DNA from: Blautia sp. BIOML-A1 | Lineage (GTDB): Bacteria; Bacillota; Clostridia; Lachnospirales; Lachnospiraceae | NCBI RefSeq assembly: GCF_009883055.1 | Contig: NZ_WWVR01000006.1 | Span: 1 to 64,000, forward strand | Length of the DNA stretch: 64,000 nucleotides | Reading direction: 5' to 3' | Part shown: positions 8,796-20,581 of the stretch, piece after piece | How the letters are laid out: each line of letters starts with the position of its first letter | How positions within the stretch are numbered: the stretch's first letter is position 1 | Made by a program: the position numbers and the translations under genes | The notes under the pieces: generated by a model | Seen by the model: the letters and a program-made list of their open reading frames with translations, nothing else | The model's database searches: none | What the model was told of the DNA's origin: nothing

Positions 8796-8829
8796 AAGTT
8801 GCTGTGAACGGAGTGAACAGTAACAACTT
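8796..8829. repeat. GTTRCTGTGAAC palindromic repeat, copy 1
   Basis: AAGTTG-CTGTGAAC then GTGAACAG-TAACAACTT; a near-palindrome able to form a hairpin in the upp leader. Related sequences are at 11683, 20991, 21109 and 63799. Confidence 0.65.
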
Positions 8830-8884
8830 AAGCCATTGCCTCGGTAAGTAAGTGGCGAACAAAAAAACGTATTTGGAGGTAACT

Positions 8885-9514
8885 ATGGAGAATGTATTTA
8901 TTATGGATCATCCTCTGATCCAGCACAAAATATCCATGCTTCGAAACAAAAACACAGGGACAAATGAATTTCGTAAGCTGATTGAGGAAATCGCGGTGCT
9001 AATGGGATATGAGGCACTGAGAGATCTTCCGCTGGAGGATGTAGAGGTTGAGACACCGATCGAAACCTGTATGTCACCTATGATCGCAGGTGAGAAGCTG
9101 GCGATCGTACCGGTACTTCGTGCAGGTCTTGGTATGGTGAATGGCATTACCACACTGGTTCCTTTTGCAAAGATCGGTCATATCGGGCTTTATAGAGATC
9201 CGGAGACCCATGAACCGCATGAATATTTCTGTAAGCTGCCGGATCGGATCGAACAGAGACAGATCATTGTGACGGATCCGATGCTCGCAACTGGAGGATC
9301 TGCGGTAGATGCTGTCAGAATGATCAAGCAGCATGGCGGCAAAAAAATCAAATGTATGTTTGTTATTGCAGCACCGGAAGGATTGGAGCGTCTTCACAGA
9401 GAACATCCGGATGTACAGATCTATGTGGGACATCTGGACCGTGAGCTGAATGATCACGCATATATCTGTCCGGGTCTTGGAGATGCCGGCGACCGTATTT
9501 TCGGTACTTTTTAG
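8885..9514 (+). CDS. upp: Uracil phosphoribosyltransferase
   Basis: A 209-residue enzyme converting uracil and PRPP to UMP (pyrimidine salvage, cytoplasm). It has the PRPP-binding loop [13 protein letters not shown] (128-140), the PVLRAGLGM segment (76-84) and the C-terminal [13 protein letters not shown] uracil-binding region. Length matches the family. ATG 8885 is chosen because TTGGAGGT lies five bases upstream and the protein then begins at the usual point ([14 protein letters not shown]); a GTG at 8852 is unlikely. nth follows after 15 bp, so the two are probably co-transcribed. Confidence 0.95.
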   Translation: MENVFIMDHPLIQHKISMLRNKNTGTNEFRKLIEEIAVLMGYEALRDLPLEDVEVETPIETCMSPMIAGEKLAIVPVLRAGLGMVNGITTLVPFAKIGHIGLYRDPETHEPHEYFCKLPDRIEQRQIIVTDPMLATGGSAVDAVRMIKQHGGKKIKCMFVIAAPEGLERLHREHPDVQIYVGHLDRELNDHAYICPGLGDAGDRIFGTF

Positions 9515-9529
9515 GCTGAGGTGTGAGAA

Positions 9530-10162
9530 ATGACAAAGGAAGAACTGGCACTGGAAGTGATCGACAGACTTAAGAAAGAATATCCGGATGCAGGATGTAC
9601 GCTGGACTATGACCAGGCATGGAAACTGCTTGTGAGTGTGAGACTGGCTGCCCAGTGTACGGATGCAAGAGTGAATGTGGTTGTGGAGGATCTTTATGCA
9701 AAGTATCCGGATGTGGCATCTCTGGCAAAGGCAGAACCGGAGGAGATTGAGGCGATCGTCCGTCCGTGTGGCCTTGGCAGGAGCAAAGCAAGGGACATCA
9801 GTGCATGCATGAGGATTCTTCACGAGAACTACAATGACAATATCCCGACAACCTTTGAGGAGCTTCTGAAGCTTCCGGGGGTGGGACGCAAAAGTGCGAA
9901 TCTGATCATGGGGGATGTTTTTGGCAAGCCGGCAATTGTGACGGATACACATTGCATTCGTCTGTGTAACAGAATCGGTCTGGTTGACGGAATCAAGGAT
10001 CCGAAGAAGGTGGAAATGGCGTTATGGAAGATTATTCCTCCGGAAGAGGGAAGTGACTTTTGCCATCGCCTTGTCTATCATGGGCGTGAAGTCTGTACGG
10101 CACGGACGAAGCCATATTGTGACAAATGTTGTCTGGAGGATATCTGCCAGAAAAATATTTGA
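9530..10162 (+). CDS. nth: Endonuclease III
   Basis: A 210-residue base-excision repair DNA glycosylase/AP lyase for oxidised pyrimidines. The helix-hairpin-helix LPGVGRKSANL (115-125) contains catalytic Lys121, and the catalytic Asp139 lies in VTDTH. A C-terminal 4Fe-4S cluster is formed by C189, C197, C200 and C206. The first loop has seven residues instead of the six in E. coli. GAGGTG precedes the ATG. Confidence 0.95.
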   Translation: MTKEELALEVIDRLKKEYPDAGCTLDYDQAWKLLVSVRLAAQCTDARVNVVVEDLYAKYPDVASLAKAEPEEIEAIVRPCGLGRSKARDISACMRILHENYNDNIPTTFEELLKLPGVGRKSANLIMGDVFGKPAIVTDTHCIRLCNRIGLVDGIKDPKKVEMALWKIIPPEEGSDFCHRLVYHGREVCTARTKPYCDKCCLEDICQKNI

Positions 10163-10198
10163 TATTAGAAGAAGCGCGGAAGTGCTTCATGAATACTT

Positions 10199-10228
10199 CA
10201 GGCTCCTCATATGACGAGGGGCCTGTTT
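10199..10228 (+). terminator. Terminator after upp-nth
   Basis: Stem CAGGCTCCTC / GAGGGGCCTG with a 6-base loop, followed by TTTTG. Confidence 0.7.
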
Positions 10229-10267
10229 TGAAAGTAAATACGACAGAATTTAAAGGAGGAATCTGGT

Positions 10268-11185
10268 GTGAAATACGCAATCATCGGGGCAGGAGGAACC
10301 GGAGGGACTCTTGGATTTTATCTTACAGAAGCAGGAAAGGATGTAACTCTGATCGCGAGAGGCTACCATCTTGAGGCGATGCAGAAACAGGGGCTTACCA
10401 TGAGACAGCTCTGGGATGGAAAAGAAGAGACCATTCCTGTCAAAGCATGCCGGATGGAAGAATACACAGAGCAGCCGGACGTGATCCTGGTGTGTGTCAA
10501 GGGCTATTCCCTGACGGATCTGATCCCGGATATCCGCAGGATTGCCGGTCCGGAGACAGTAGTTCTTCCAATCCTGAATATTTATGGAACCGGCGGCAGA
10601 TTACAGAAAGAATTTCCAGATCTCACCGTACCGGATGGATGCATCTATGTATCAGCGGCAATCGAGGAGCCGGGAGTGATCCTTCGCCATGGCAGGATCC
10701 TTCGGGTTGTTTTTGGTGCGCGGACTCCTTCTGAAGAAACCGAAAGCATGAGAGCGATTGCACGGGATATGTTATCCGAAAATCTGGAAGTGATTCTCTC
10801 ACCGGATATCCGCAGAGATGCGATGGTGAAGTTTTCCTATGTATCACCGATCGGAACAGCAGGTTTATATTACAATGCCACGGCAGTTGATTTTCAGCAG
10901 GAAGGCGAGAAACGTGAGATGATCTGCGAACTGATGCGTGAAATCGTTAATTTGTCCCATGCAATGGGAATTGAATTTGAAGAAGACCTTGTGGAACGAA
11001 ACCTCAAGATTCTTTCAAATCTCGCACCGGAATCCACAACATCCATGCAGAGAGATGTTATGGCCGGAAAGCAGTCTGAGATTGATGGACTTGTATATGA
11101 AGTCGTGCGCATGGGCAGAGAATATGGCGTGCCGATGTCGGAATATGAAAAAGCAGCTGTACAGTTTCAGAAACAGGGATTATAG
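10268..11185 (+). CDS. 2-dehydropantoate 2-reductase-family protein
   Basis: A 305-residue NADPH-dependent reductase of the ApbA/PanE family. The N-terminal Rossmann motif is GAGGTGGTLG (7-16). The C-terminal helical domain contains NLAPESTTSMQRDVMAGKQSEIDGL, the family signature with the conserved Ser and Asp that bind substrate. Typical members reduce ketopantoate to pantoate for coenzyme A synthesis, but many paralogues act on other 2-keto acids and no pan genes are nearby. The start is GTG 10268, with AAAGGAGGA eight bases upstream. Confidence 0.88.
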   Translation: MKYAIIGAGGTGGTLGFYLTEAGKDVTLIARGYHLEAMQKQGLTMRQLWDGKEETIPVKACRMEEYTEQPDVILVCVKGYSLTDLIPDIRRIAGPETVVLPILNIYGTGGRLQKEFPDLTVPDGCIYVSAAIEEPGVILRHGRILRVVFGARTPSEETESMRAIARDMLSENLEVILSPDIRRDAMVKFSYVSPIGTAGLYYNATAVDFQQEGEKREMICELMREIVNLSHAMGIEFEEDLVERNLKILSNLAPESTTSMQRDVMAGKQSEIDGLVYEVVRMGREYGVPMSEYEKAAVQFQKQGL

Positions 11186-11206
11186 TTATAAGAAAAGAGA
11201 AAAATT

Positions 11207-11680
11207 ATGAGAAAGATGAAGCACATGGAGGATTCCCGCACGGAGAATACCTATCTCATCATGAATAAGCATATCAACGGTTACGGCAGACTTTTTGGCG
11301 GCGTTCTGATGCAGTGGATCGATGAGATGGCGGGGATCGTAGCGTACAGACATGCAGGGACGATCGTGACGACTGCCTGCGTGGATAATCTGAATTTTAA
11401 GGCAGGAGCCTATCTGGGAGATACCGTGGTTCTGATCGGGAAGCTGACTTATGTCGGCCGAACCTCCATGGAAGTACGGATCGATACCTATGTAGAAAGC
11501 CCTGACGGAACGCGTAAGGTCATCAACCGTGCCTATGAGGTTATGGTTGCATTGGATCAAAATGACAATAAGGTAGAAGTTCCCGGTCTGATCGTCGAGA
11601 CAGAATCTGAAAAAGCCGAGTGGCTCGGAGCTCAGAAGCGCAATGCACTCCGAAAGGAAAGACGCATAGAAGGTTACTGA
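11207..11680 (+). CDS. Acyl-CoA thioesterase, hotdog fold (YkhA-like)
   Basis: A 157-residue cytosolic hotdog-fold thioesterase. It has the family's N-terminal helix motif (NGYGRLFGGVLMQWIDEMAG), with the conserved Gly-Gly turn and Asp of the active site, followed by the VTTACVDNLNF strand. It hydrolyses acyl-CoA to free acid; chain preference cannot be read. It lies 21 bp after the reductase gene, in the same direction. Confidence 0.85.
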   Translation: MRKMKHMEDSRTENTYLIMNKHINGYGRLFGGVLMQWIDEMAGIVAYRHAGTIVTTACVDNLNFKAGAYLGDTVVLIGKLTYVGRTSMEVRIDTYVESPDGTRKVINRAYEVMVALDQNDNKVEVPGLIVETESEKAEWLGAQKRNALRKERRIEGY

Positions 11681-11682
11681 TA

Positions 11683-11712
11683 GATCGTTACTTTGAACAG
11701 TTACATAAGATC
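11683..11712. repeat. GTTACTnTGAACAGTTAC repeat, copy 2
   Basis: GATC-GTTACTTTGAACAGTTAC-ATAAGATC, an imperfect palindrome between two genes. Same half-sites as the copy ahead of upp. Confidence 0.5.
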
Positions 11713-11743
11713 ATCAGCTCTGACAGAAAGGGAGAGGCATCCT

Positions 11744-12202
11744 ATGGCAAAAAAAATCGGGATTATTTCAGACACGCATGGACTGTTAAGGCCGGAGATT
11801 CTGGAAATCCTCAAAACATGTGACTGCATTCTTCATGCGGGTGATGTGACCAGGCCGGAACTTCTTGATGAACTTCGCTGTCTTGCTTCTATTTATGTTG
11901 TACGGGGCAATAATGACGGAGAATGGGCGGCCGGGATCGCAAAGACCCTTCGTTTCAGGATTGAAGGAGTGGAGTTCTTTATGACACATAACAAAAAAGA
12001 TGTGGCATGGGAGCTTGGCAGCACGCAGGTCGTGATTTTTGGTCATACCCATAGTTATTTTGAAAAAACGATCGATGGCAGACTATGGCTGAATCCGGGA
12101 AGCTGCGGAAGAAGCCGTTTCGGGCAGGACATCTCAATGGCAGTTATGACAGTCGAAAATGGCACATATCAGGTAGATAAAATTGTGTTCGCAGATAAAT
12201 AG
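11744..12202 (+). CDS. YfcE/MJ0936-type metallophosphodiesterase
   Basis: A 152-residue calcineurin-like phosphoesterase. All family metal ligands are visible: DTH near the N terminus (ISDTH), HAGD, GNND, a lone His (FMTHN) and GHTH, then NPGSCGRSR. Small proteins of this type are manganese-dependent phosphodiesterases with broad in vitro substrates. ATG 11744 follows AAGGGAGAGG by seven bases. Confidence 0.9.
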   Translation: MAKKIGIISDTHGLLRPEILEILKTCDCILHAGDVTRPELLDELRCLASIYVVRGNNDGEWAAGIAKTLRFRIEGVEFFMTHNKKDVAWELGSTQVVIFGHTHSYFEKTIDGRLWLNPGSCGRSRFGQDISMAVMTVENGTYQVDKIVFADK

Positions 12203-12285
12203 CAAACATATATTCGGAAATTTAAGTTCATCCCGTTTTATTGGACATTTAATATGAGATACTCTTTATATCGAAAAGATGTTCG

Positions 12286-12310
12286 GAAAATATGTTCAGA
12301 ACAAATATTC
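12286..12310. promoter_or_regulatory. Two overlapping LexA-like boxes
   Basis: GAAA-ATAT-GTTC (12286-12297) and GAAC-AAAT-ATTC (12299-12310) each match seven of eight defined bases of the Firmicute SOS box GAAC-N4-GTTC. They lie about 45 bp upstream of the small membrane protein gene. Suggestive only. Confidence 0.35.
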
Positions 12311-12351
12311 GGAACTCTCGGACCATAATACGATATAAAGGGGATTTTACT

Positions 12352-12594
12352 ATGATGAACACAGCAGAAACAGCAAAGAGACACTATGAGACAGAGAACA
12401 GAGAGAATCATACGGAGAGGAAGAAATTTTCCAATGCTATGGCGATGATACTCGGAATACTGGTAACGGTGGAGATCATGATCCTGGGTGCCATGGTCAT
12501 GAAGATTGATGTGCATTCTGCTGACTGGATTGCGATGGCACTGGCTTTTGTGGTAGTATATTCCGGTGTAGTGGCAGCACTGACCGATAAATAA
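12352..12594 (+). CDS. Small two-helix membrane protein
   Basis: An 80-residue protein with a charged N-terminal 27 residues (many Glu, Arg, Lys) and two hydrophobic helices (about 29-49 and 58-76). AAAGGGG lies eight bases before ATG 12352. No family recognised. It is 28 bp upstream of the WYL regulator and may be co-transcribed with it. SOS-like boxes upstream would make it damage-inducible; that is speculation. Confidence 0.65.
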   Translation: MMNTAETAKRHYETENRENHTERKKFSNAMAMILGILVTVEIMILGAMVMKIDVHSADWIAMALAFVVVYSGVVAALTDK

Positions 12595-12622
12595 AAGCAG
12601 AATTAAAAGGATATTATATTAC

Positions 12623-13633
12623 ATGCCGAAATCATTTAACCAGAAACTCAAAATATTATACCTGATGGATGTATTGCTGGAGCGGACAGATGAGGAGCAT
12701 CCCATAACTGCGAAGGACATGGCACAGTATCTCAGAGGGTACGGGATCAGTGTGGAGCGCAAGACGATCTACGATGATATCGAGGCACTGAGAATCTACG
12801 GACTTGATATCCGCAACCGCCGTGGGAAGGTTGGTGGATTTTATATAGCAAACCGTAAATTTCAGCTTCCGGAAGTGAAGTTTCTTATGGATGCAGTGCA
12901 GTCTTCGAGATTTGTAACACAGAAGAAATCCAGAGAACTGCTGCGCAAACTGGAGAGTCTTGTTGTCCCGGAAGCGGCCAAGAAGCTTCGGGAGCAGCTT
13001 TTTATCGAGCCAGGCAATAAGACAGTCAACGAGGAGATTTACAGCAATATCCAGACCATCTATGAGGGGATATCGAATAATCGGCAGATTCGGTTCCACT
13101 ACTATGAATGGACTCTGTCCAGGGAGCTGAAGCCCAGGAAGAACGGTGAATGGTATCAGGTAAGCCCGTGGAAGATGATCTGGAAGAATGAGAATTATTA
13201 TCTTCTCTGTCTGGATGAGAACAGTGGAGTGTTGAAGCATTACCGGGTGGATAAGATGATGCATGTGGAGGTCATTGAGAAACAGAAGAGAAACGGCGGT
13301 AATATTTTCAGAGATTTTGATCTTGGGAAATTTTCTTCCGGTACCTTTGGAATGTTCGGAGGCATGGAGAGAAGTGTGCGGATGGAGTTTGAGAATCAGT
13401 TTGTAGGGACTGTGCTGGATCATTTCGGACGGGATGTTATGCTGATCCCCAAGGATGAGAAGCATTTTTCCATGCAGGCACAGATCAAGGTTGGTACACA
13501 GTTTTTTGGCTGGCTTGCAGGACTTGGCAGCGGAGCTGTGATCGTATCACCGGATAATATCCGCAGGGAATATGTCGCATTTCTTAAAAAAACTCTTAGA
13601 AATTATGGAGAAAAATATGACGGTAAAATCTAA
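12623..13633 (+). CDS. WYL-domain transcriptional regulator
   Basis: A 336-residue DNA-binding protein. The N-terminal winged helix (residues 5-75) contains VERKTIYDDIEALRIYG, the DeoR/HTH_11 recognition helix. The WYL ligand-sensing domain (about 140-220) follows, with QVSPWKMIWKNENYYLLCLDE, and then the C-terminal WCX-like extension. Targets unknown; the preceding membrane protein gene is the closest candidate. Overlaps birA by 17 bp. Confidence 0.88.
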   Translation: MPKSFNQKLKILYLMDVLLERTDEEHPITAKDMAQYLRGYGISVERKTIYDDIEALRIYGLDIRNRRGKVGGFYIANRKFQLPEVKFLMDAVQSSRFVTQKKSRELLRKLESLVVPEAAKKLREQLFIEPGNKTVNEEIYSNIQTIYEGISNNRQIRFHYYEWTLSRELKPRKNGEWYQVSPWKMIWKNENYYLLCLDENSGVLKHYRVDKMMHVEVIEKQKRNGGNIFRDFDLGKFSSGTFGMFGGMERSVRMEFENQFVGTVLDHFGRDVMLIPKDEKHFSMQAQIKVGTQFFGWLAGLGSGAVIVSPDNIRREYVAFLKKTLRNYGEKYDGKI

Positions 13634-14585
13634 ACTTTTAGGAATATTAGAACAGCAGAAAGGAGAAACTCTCTCTGGCGAGAAACTTGCTGAGGAACTT
13701 CACTGTACCAGAGCGGCCATCTGGAAGGCAGTGAAGGCTCTCAGGGAAGAAGGATATACAATAGAAGCAGGACAGAATAAGGGCTATATGCTGGTGAAGG
13801 ACAGTCATCGTCTTTCCGTTGAGGCAATACGGCCTTTTTTAGTTTCACCAGAAGTTTATTTGAAGGTATATCGGGAAACAGATTCTACGAATCGTGCGGC
13901 GAAAGAAGCGGCAGTGACAGGAACTGCCGGTCATGGAGGCTGTGTGGTAGCAGGAAAGCAGACTGCAGGGCGGGGAAGGAGAGGCAGAAGCTTTTATTCT
14001 CCGGAGGAGGCAGGGCTGTATCTGAGTGTGATCCTTAAACCACAGGGAAGTTTAAGGGAGAGCCTTCTTCTCACCGCAGAGGCAGCTGTGGCGGTCTACA
14101 AGGCGGTTCTCAGGGTAACGGGAATCTCTCTTGATATTAAATGGGTCAACGATCTTTATTATCATGATAGGAAGGTCTGTGGCATTCTGACAGAGGCTGT
14201 CACAGATTTTGAGAGTGGGGAGATTGATTTTGCAGTGGTGGGGATCGGTCTGAACCTGTATGAAGCAGCTGAGGGATATCCATCTGAACTAAAGGGGATT
14301 GCAGGAGCACTTTATAAGGACAGGGAGGCAGCAGCAGAACTGGACCGCAACCGGCTGGCAGCAGAGATCATCAATTCTCTGCTTGAAGAGACCAGGGAAC
14401 TACGGCTTCCGCCTGAATATATACAGCAAAATCTTGTCCCCGGAAGAGAGGTCCGGATCGTGGACGGGCAGGAAATACGTGAGGCGAAGGCCCTGGAAAT
14501 CTGTCCGGATGGAAGGCTCAGAGTACAGGAAGCAGACGGCTCATTTTCGGTCTTATCTTATGGAGAAATATCACTTATAATATGA
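13617..14585 (+). CDS. birA: Bifunctional biotin ligase / biotin operon repressor
   Basis: A 322-residue protein. The N-terminal winged HTH (residues 1-60) contains EELHCTRAAIWKAVKALREE. The central catalytic domain has the biotinyl-AMP loop GRGRRGRSFYSP and the lysine segment DIKWVNDLYY, and the C-terminal SH3-like domain ends the protein. It attaches biotin to carboxylase carrier proteins and represses biotin genes. ATG 13617 is preferred because GGAG lies six bases upstream. The overlap with the WYL gene suggests translational coupling. Confidence 0.92.
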   Translation: MTVKSKLLGILEQQKGETLSGEKLAEELHCTRAAIWKAVKALREEGYTIEAGQNKGYMLVKDSHRLSVEAIRPFLVSPEVYLKVYRETDSTNRAAKEAAVTGTAGHGGCVVAGKQTAGRGRRGRSFYSPEEAGLYLSVILKPQGSLRESLLLTAEAAVAVYKAVLRVTGISLDIKWVNDLYYHDRKVCGILTEAVTDFESGEIDFAVVGIGLNLYEAAEGYPSELKGIAGALYKDREAAAELDRNRLAAEIINSLLEETRELRLPPEYIQQNLVPGREVRIVDGQEIREAKALEICPDGRLRVQEADGSFSVLSYGEISLII

Positions 14586-14659
14586 AGTTATATTTAATAT
14601 AATTATGCAAAATGTATAAAATACGAAAAACTTCTTGTACAAAACAGTTAGAATGGATA

Positions 14660-14687
14660 TTGACTTTTTTTTGACAAAGCGTAAAAT
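14660..14687 (+). promoter_or_regulatory. Promoter of the ATP synthase operon
   Basis: TTGACT (14660-14665), 16-bp spacer, TAAAAT (14682-14687). A second TTGACA at 14671 has no good partner. Confidence 0.5.
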
Positions 14688-14775
14688 AAAGGCATCAAAT
14701 GACAGACCGGTATGACCAATATGTTGGTTCGGTCGGAGAAAAGGAGGGAGAAAGACGGGGAATTTATCAGCCACA

Positions 14776-15441
14776 TTGGCAGAAGAGCTTGAGAGCAAGA
14801 CATTGTTTACGATACCAGTGTTCGGCGGAATACCGATTGCAGAGAGCGTCGCGGTTACCTGGGTCATTATGGCCGTTCTGGTAATACTTTCTCTGATACT
14901 GGTTCGAAACCTTAAAGTCGAGAATCCAGGCAAAAAACAGCTTCTTCTGGAATCAGGAGTAAGTTTCCTCCAGGATTTCTTTGTGGGAATTCTGGGAGAA
15001 GAGGGAAAACGGTATGTCCCTTATCTGATGTCAACCGTAATTTTCATTGGAATAGCCAATATAGCAGGTGTGTTTGGGTTTACACCACCGACGAAGGACA
15101 TGAATGTTACCATAGCATTGTCGCTTATGAGCATTATTCTGATTGAATATGCAGGATTTCATAAGAGAGGACTTAAGGGATTCCTTAAGAGCTTTGCAGA
15201 GCCTGTGCCAATCATGCTTCCAATCAATATTCTGGAGCTTGCGATCAGACCAACATCTCTGTGTATGCGATTATTTGGTAATGTCCTGGGAAGCTTTGTT
15301 GTAATGAAATTGCTTGAATTTATATGTCCGGCAATTCTTCCCATACCGTTCAGTCTGTATTTTGATTTCTTTGACGGATTCATACAGGCTTATGTATTTG
15401 TATTTTTAACATCCTTGTTCATCAAGGAAGCAATCGAGTAA
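14776..15441 (+). CDS. atpB: ATP synthase subunit a
   Basis: A polytopic Fo subunit of about 221 residues with the essential arginine in helix 5 (ELAIRPTSLCMRLFGN) and the C-terminal helix facing the c ring. The only conventional in-frame start is TTG 14776, which has no good ribosome site. AAGGAGGG (14741-14748) points instead to an in-frame ACG at 14755, which would give a natural-looking N terminus (GNLSATLAEELE). Either a rare start, a point mutation, or the TTG is used. First gene of the operon; no atpI seen upstream. Confidence 0.93.
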   Translation: MAEELESKTLFTIPVFGGIPIAESVAVTWVIMAVLVILSLILVRNLKVENPGKKQLLLESGVSFLQDFFVGILGEEGKRYVPYLMSTVIFIGIANIAGVFGFTPPTKDMNVTIALSLMSIILIEYAGFHKRGLKGFLKSFAEPVPIMLPINILELAIRPTSLCMRLFGNVLGSFVVMKLLEFICPAILPIPFSLYFDFFDGFIQAYVFVFLTSLFIKEAIE

Positions 15442-15481
15442 GGCAAAAGAAAATTTGATATCTATTCAGGAGGAAAAAAGT

Positions 15482-15706
15482 ATGTCAACATTAGTAGCAA
15501 TCGGAGCAGCTATCGCAGTTCTTACAGGTATTGGAGCAGGTATTGGTATTGGTATCGCAACTTCCAAGGCAGTTGAAGCTATCGCAAGACAGCCGGAAGC
15601 AGAGAGCAAGATCAGTAAGAACCTGCTGTTAGGTTGTGCCCTTGCCGAGGCAACAGCTATTTACGGTTTCGTAATCGGACTTCTGATCATCATCATGCTG
15701 GGCTAA
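15482..15706 (+). CDS. atpE: ATP synthase subunit c
   Basis: A 74-residue two-helix ring subunit with the ion-binding carboxylate Glu56 (LAEATAIYG) and the polar loop ARQPEA. Ligands typical of sodium-coupled c rings are missing: the helix-1 Gln position is Ile (GIGIGIA) and the Ser after the Glu is Ala. Proton coupling is therefore more likely. CAGGAGGA precedes ATG 15482. Confidence 0.95.
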   Translation: MSTLVAIGAAIAVLTGIGAGIGIGIATSKAVEAIARQPEAESKISKNLLLGCALAEATAIYGFVIGLLIIIMLG

Positions 15707-15737
15707 TGATAAAGAACCGAAAAATACAGAGAGGCAG

Positions 15738-16247
15738 GTGGACCAGGTGATAAAAATTGACATCAACCTTGTCTTTACGATCATCAACCTGTTAGTTCTT
15801 TATTTATTGATGAAGAAGTTTTTATTCGGACCGATCATCAAAGTGATGGACGTAAGAAAGGCTATGATCGATCAGCAGTTTGCAGGAGCAAAGGAGCAGG
15901 AGGATCAGGCGAAGGCACTTAAGGAACAGTATGAGGGTGCGTTGAAATCCGCCAGAGAAGAATCCTTCCAGATTATGGAGCAGGCCAGAAAAGAAGCCAA
16001 AGCACAGGCAGACAAAACTGTGGAAGATACACAGGCAAAGGTATCTGCAATGCTTGCCAAAGCGCAGGAGGACATCAACACAGAGCGCGAGAATGCTATG
16101 CGTCAGATGAAAGATGATGTTGCCTCTCTTGCTATGGAAGCTGCCGGTAAAATTATTGGTAAAAACAGTGGAGCAGACCAGGATTTATCCTTGTATGACC
16201 AATTTATAGAAAAAGCAGGTGATCCAGATGACAGTGACCGCCGTTAA
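15738..16247 (+). CDS. atpF: ATP synthase subunit b
   Basis: The 169-residue peripheral stalk subunit. One N-terminal membrane helix (about 6-28) is followed by a long charged coiled coil (DQQFAGAKEQEDQAKALKEQ onward). GTG 15738 is taken as start; GTG 15747, seven bases after AGGTGG, is an equal alternative. The end overlaps atpH by 20 bp. Confidence 0.93.
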   Translation: MDQVIKIDINLVFTIINLLVLYLLMKKFLFGPIIKVMDVRKAMIDQQFAGAKEQEDQAKALKEQYEGALKSAREESFQIMEQARKEAKAQADKTVEDTQAKVSAMLAKAQEDINTERENAMRQMKDDVASLAMEAAGKIIGKNSGADQDLSLYDQFIEKAGDPDDSDRR

Positions 16248-16731
16248 TTATGCAAAAACTCTGTATGACCTTTCTGTTTCCAGAAAGGTCATACAGAATA
16301 CAAAAGAAATATTCCGGGAGGTTCCTGAACTCGCACAGAGTCTGAAGAACCCATTGGTACCATTTGAGATCAAGGAAAAAGTGATCGACAGAGTGATCCC
16401 TGAGGAAATGAAGAGTTTCATCAAGGTCGTCTGCAAGCATCACAGAATTGATCTGATCGAGGAAATTTTTGAAGATTACGAAGAACTGTGCCGACAGCAT
16501 GAGAAGACCATACACGCAGTCATGCGTTATGTAACAGCACCGAAGGATGCACAGCTTGATGGTATCAGAGCATTTTTATGCCGGGAATTTGGGGCGCAGA
16601 AAGCCGAAATAGAAATGATAGAAGATAAAAGCCTGATCGGAGGATTTGTCCTTCTGGCGGGCGGAAGCGAATATGACTGGAGCCTGCGGGGACGTTACCG
16701 CAAGCTGGAACAGAAATTGACCCGGAGGTGA
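16228..16731 (+). CDS. atpH: ATP synthase subunit delta
   Basis: The 167-residue stalk connector between F1 and subunit b. It has an N-terminal helical bundle ([12 protein letters not shown]) and a C-terminal segment with the family ending ([16 protein letters not shown]). ATG 16228 overlaps the end of atpF, and its stop overlaps the atpA ribosome site. Confidence 0.92.
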   Translation: MTVTAVNYAKTLYDLSVSRKVIQNTKEIFREVPELAQSLKNPLVPFEIKEKVIDRVIPEEMKSFIKVVCKHHRIDLIEEIFEDYEELCRQHEKTIHAVMRYVTAPKDAQLDGIRAFLCREFGAQKAEIEMIEDKSLIGGFVLLAGGSEYDWSLRGRYRKLEQKLTRR

Positions 16732-16736
16732 ACACG

Positions 16737-18251
16737 TTGAGTGCAATCAATCCAGATGAGATTATTTCCATTCTGAAAGAAGAAATAGAGAATTATGATG
16801 AAATCAGCCAGAACCAGGAAGTAGGAACGGTCATTTCCGTAGGAGATGGAATTGCAACTGTTTATGGAATTGATCACGCTATGTATGGCGAGGTTGTAGT
16901 ATTTGAAAATGGACTCAAGGGAATGGTTCAGGATATCCGTACAAACAGCATGGGATGTATTCTGTTTGGTAAGGATACCGGAATCAAGGAGGGAACCAAA
17001 GTAACCAGAACTGGTAAACAGGCAGGTATACCTGTAGGTGATGGTTTCGTTGGACGAATCGTTAATGCTCTTGGAGCCCCGATTGACGGAAAAGGTGATA
17101 TCAAAGAACAGGATTATCGCCCGGTAGAGAATCCGGCACCTGGAATTATTGACCGTAAATCCGTAAATGTACCGCTGGAAACAGGAATCCTTTCACTTGA
17201 TTCCATGTTCCCAATCGGACGAGGACAGCGAGAACTTATCATTGGTGACAGACAGACCGGTAAGACTTCCCTTGCAATCGATACCATCCTGAACCAGAAG
17301 GGTAAGGATGTGATCTGTATTTATGTGGCAATCGGTCAGAAGGCATCTACGGTAGCCAAAGTTGTATCCAACCTTGAGAAATATGGAGCTATGGAATATA
17401 CAACCGTATTTTCTTCAACTGCAAGTGACTGTGCACCGCTTCAGTATATCGCTCCTTATGCGGGAACCGCTCTTGCTGAGTACTTTATGTACAAAGGAAA
17501 AGATGTCCTTATTGTTTATGATGATTTAAGTAAGCATGCAGTTGCATATCGTGCACTGTCACTGCTTCTGGAGCGTTCTCCGGGACGTGAGGCATATCCT
17601 GGTGACGTATTCTATCTTCATTCAAGACTTCTGGAGCGTTCCAGCCGTCTGAGTGACAAACTGGGCGGAGGTTCTATCACAGCACTTCCAATCATCGAGA
17701 CACAGGCGGGTGATGTATCTGCCTATATTCCTACCAACGTAATTTCCATTACAGACGGACAGATTTTCCTCGAGAGTGATCTGTTTTTCTCAGGTATGAG
17801 ACCGGCTGTCAATGTAGGTCTTTCTGTATCCCGAGTAGGTGGTGCAGCACAGACCAAGGCAATGAAGAAAGCATCCGGAAGTATCCGTATCGATCTGGCA
17901 CAGTATCGTGAGATGGAAGTCTTTACTCAGTTCAGTTCTGATCTGGATGATGCTACCAAGGCACAGCTTGCCTACGGTGGATGTCTGATGGAACTTCTGA
18001 AACAGCCGCTGTGTAATCCACTTTCTCTCCACCAGCAGGTTATCACACTGTGGACAGCGACTCACAAAAAGCTGGTTCATGTGGATAAGAAGCATTTGAA
18101 GAAATATCAGATGGATATGCTTGAATATTTTGATAATGTATATCCTGAAATCGGCAAAGAGATTGATGAGAAGAAAGTCTTAAGCGATGAACTTGGAGAG
18201 AAGATCCTTCAGGCTGCAGATGAGTTTAAGGATCGCGCAGCCGCAAAATAA
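16737..18251 (+). CDS. atpA: ATP synthase subunit alpha
   Basis: A 504-residue non-catalytic F1 nucleotide-binding subunit with P-loop GDRQTGKTS and the family signature [20 protein letters not shown]. The start TTG 16737 lies seven bases after GGAGGTG; the nearby GTG 16728 would sit on the ribosome site itself. Confidence 0.96.
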   Translation: MSAINPDEIISILKEEIENYDEISQNQEVGTVISVGDGIATVYGIDHAMYGEVVVFENGLKGMVQDIRTNSMGCILFGKDTGIKEGTKVTRTGKQAGIPVGDGFVGRIVNALGAPIDGKGDIKEQDYRPVENPAPGIIDRKSVNVPLETGILSLDSMFPIGRGQRELIIGDRQTGKTSLAIDTILNQKGKDVICIYVAIGQKASTVAKVVSNLEKYGAMEYTTVFSSTASDCAPLQYIAPYAGTALAEYFMYKGKDVLIVYDDLSKHAVAYRALSLLLERSPGREAYPGDVFYLHSRLLERSSRLSDKLGGGSITALPIIETQAGDVSAYIPTNVISITDGQIFLESDLFFSGMRPAVNVGLSVSRVGGAAQTKAMKKASGSIRIDLAQYREMEVFTQFSSDLDDATKAQLAYGGCLMELLKQPLCNPLSLHQQVITLWTATHKKLVHVDKKHLKKYQMDMLEYFDNVYPEIGKEIDEKKVLSDELGEKILQAADEFKDRAAAK

Positions 18252-18278
18252 TAAGCAGATATTGCATAGGAGGAACTT

Positions 18279-20569
<2,291 letters not shown>

Positions 20570-20581
20570 GGGGTGAGGCTT

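Noticed and set aside
9074-9952. Leftward 292-codon frame spanning upp and nth
   Set aside because: Lies across two real genes on the other strand and is rich in Cys, His and Arg; a shadow frame.
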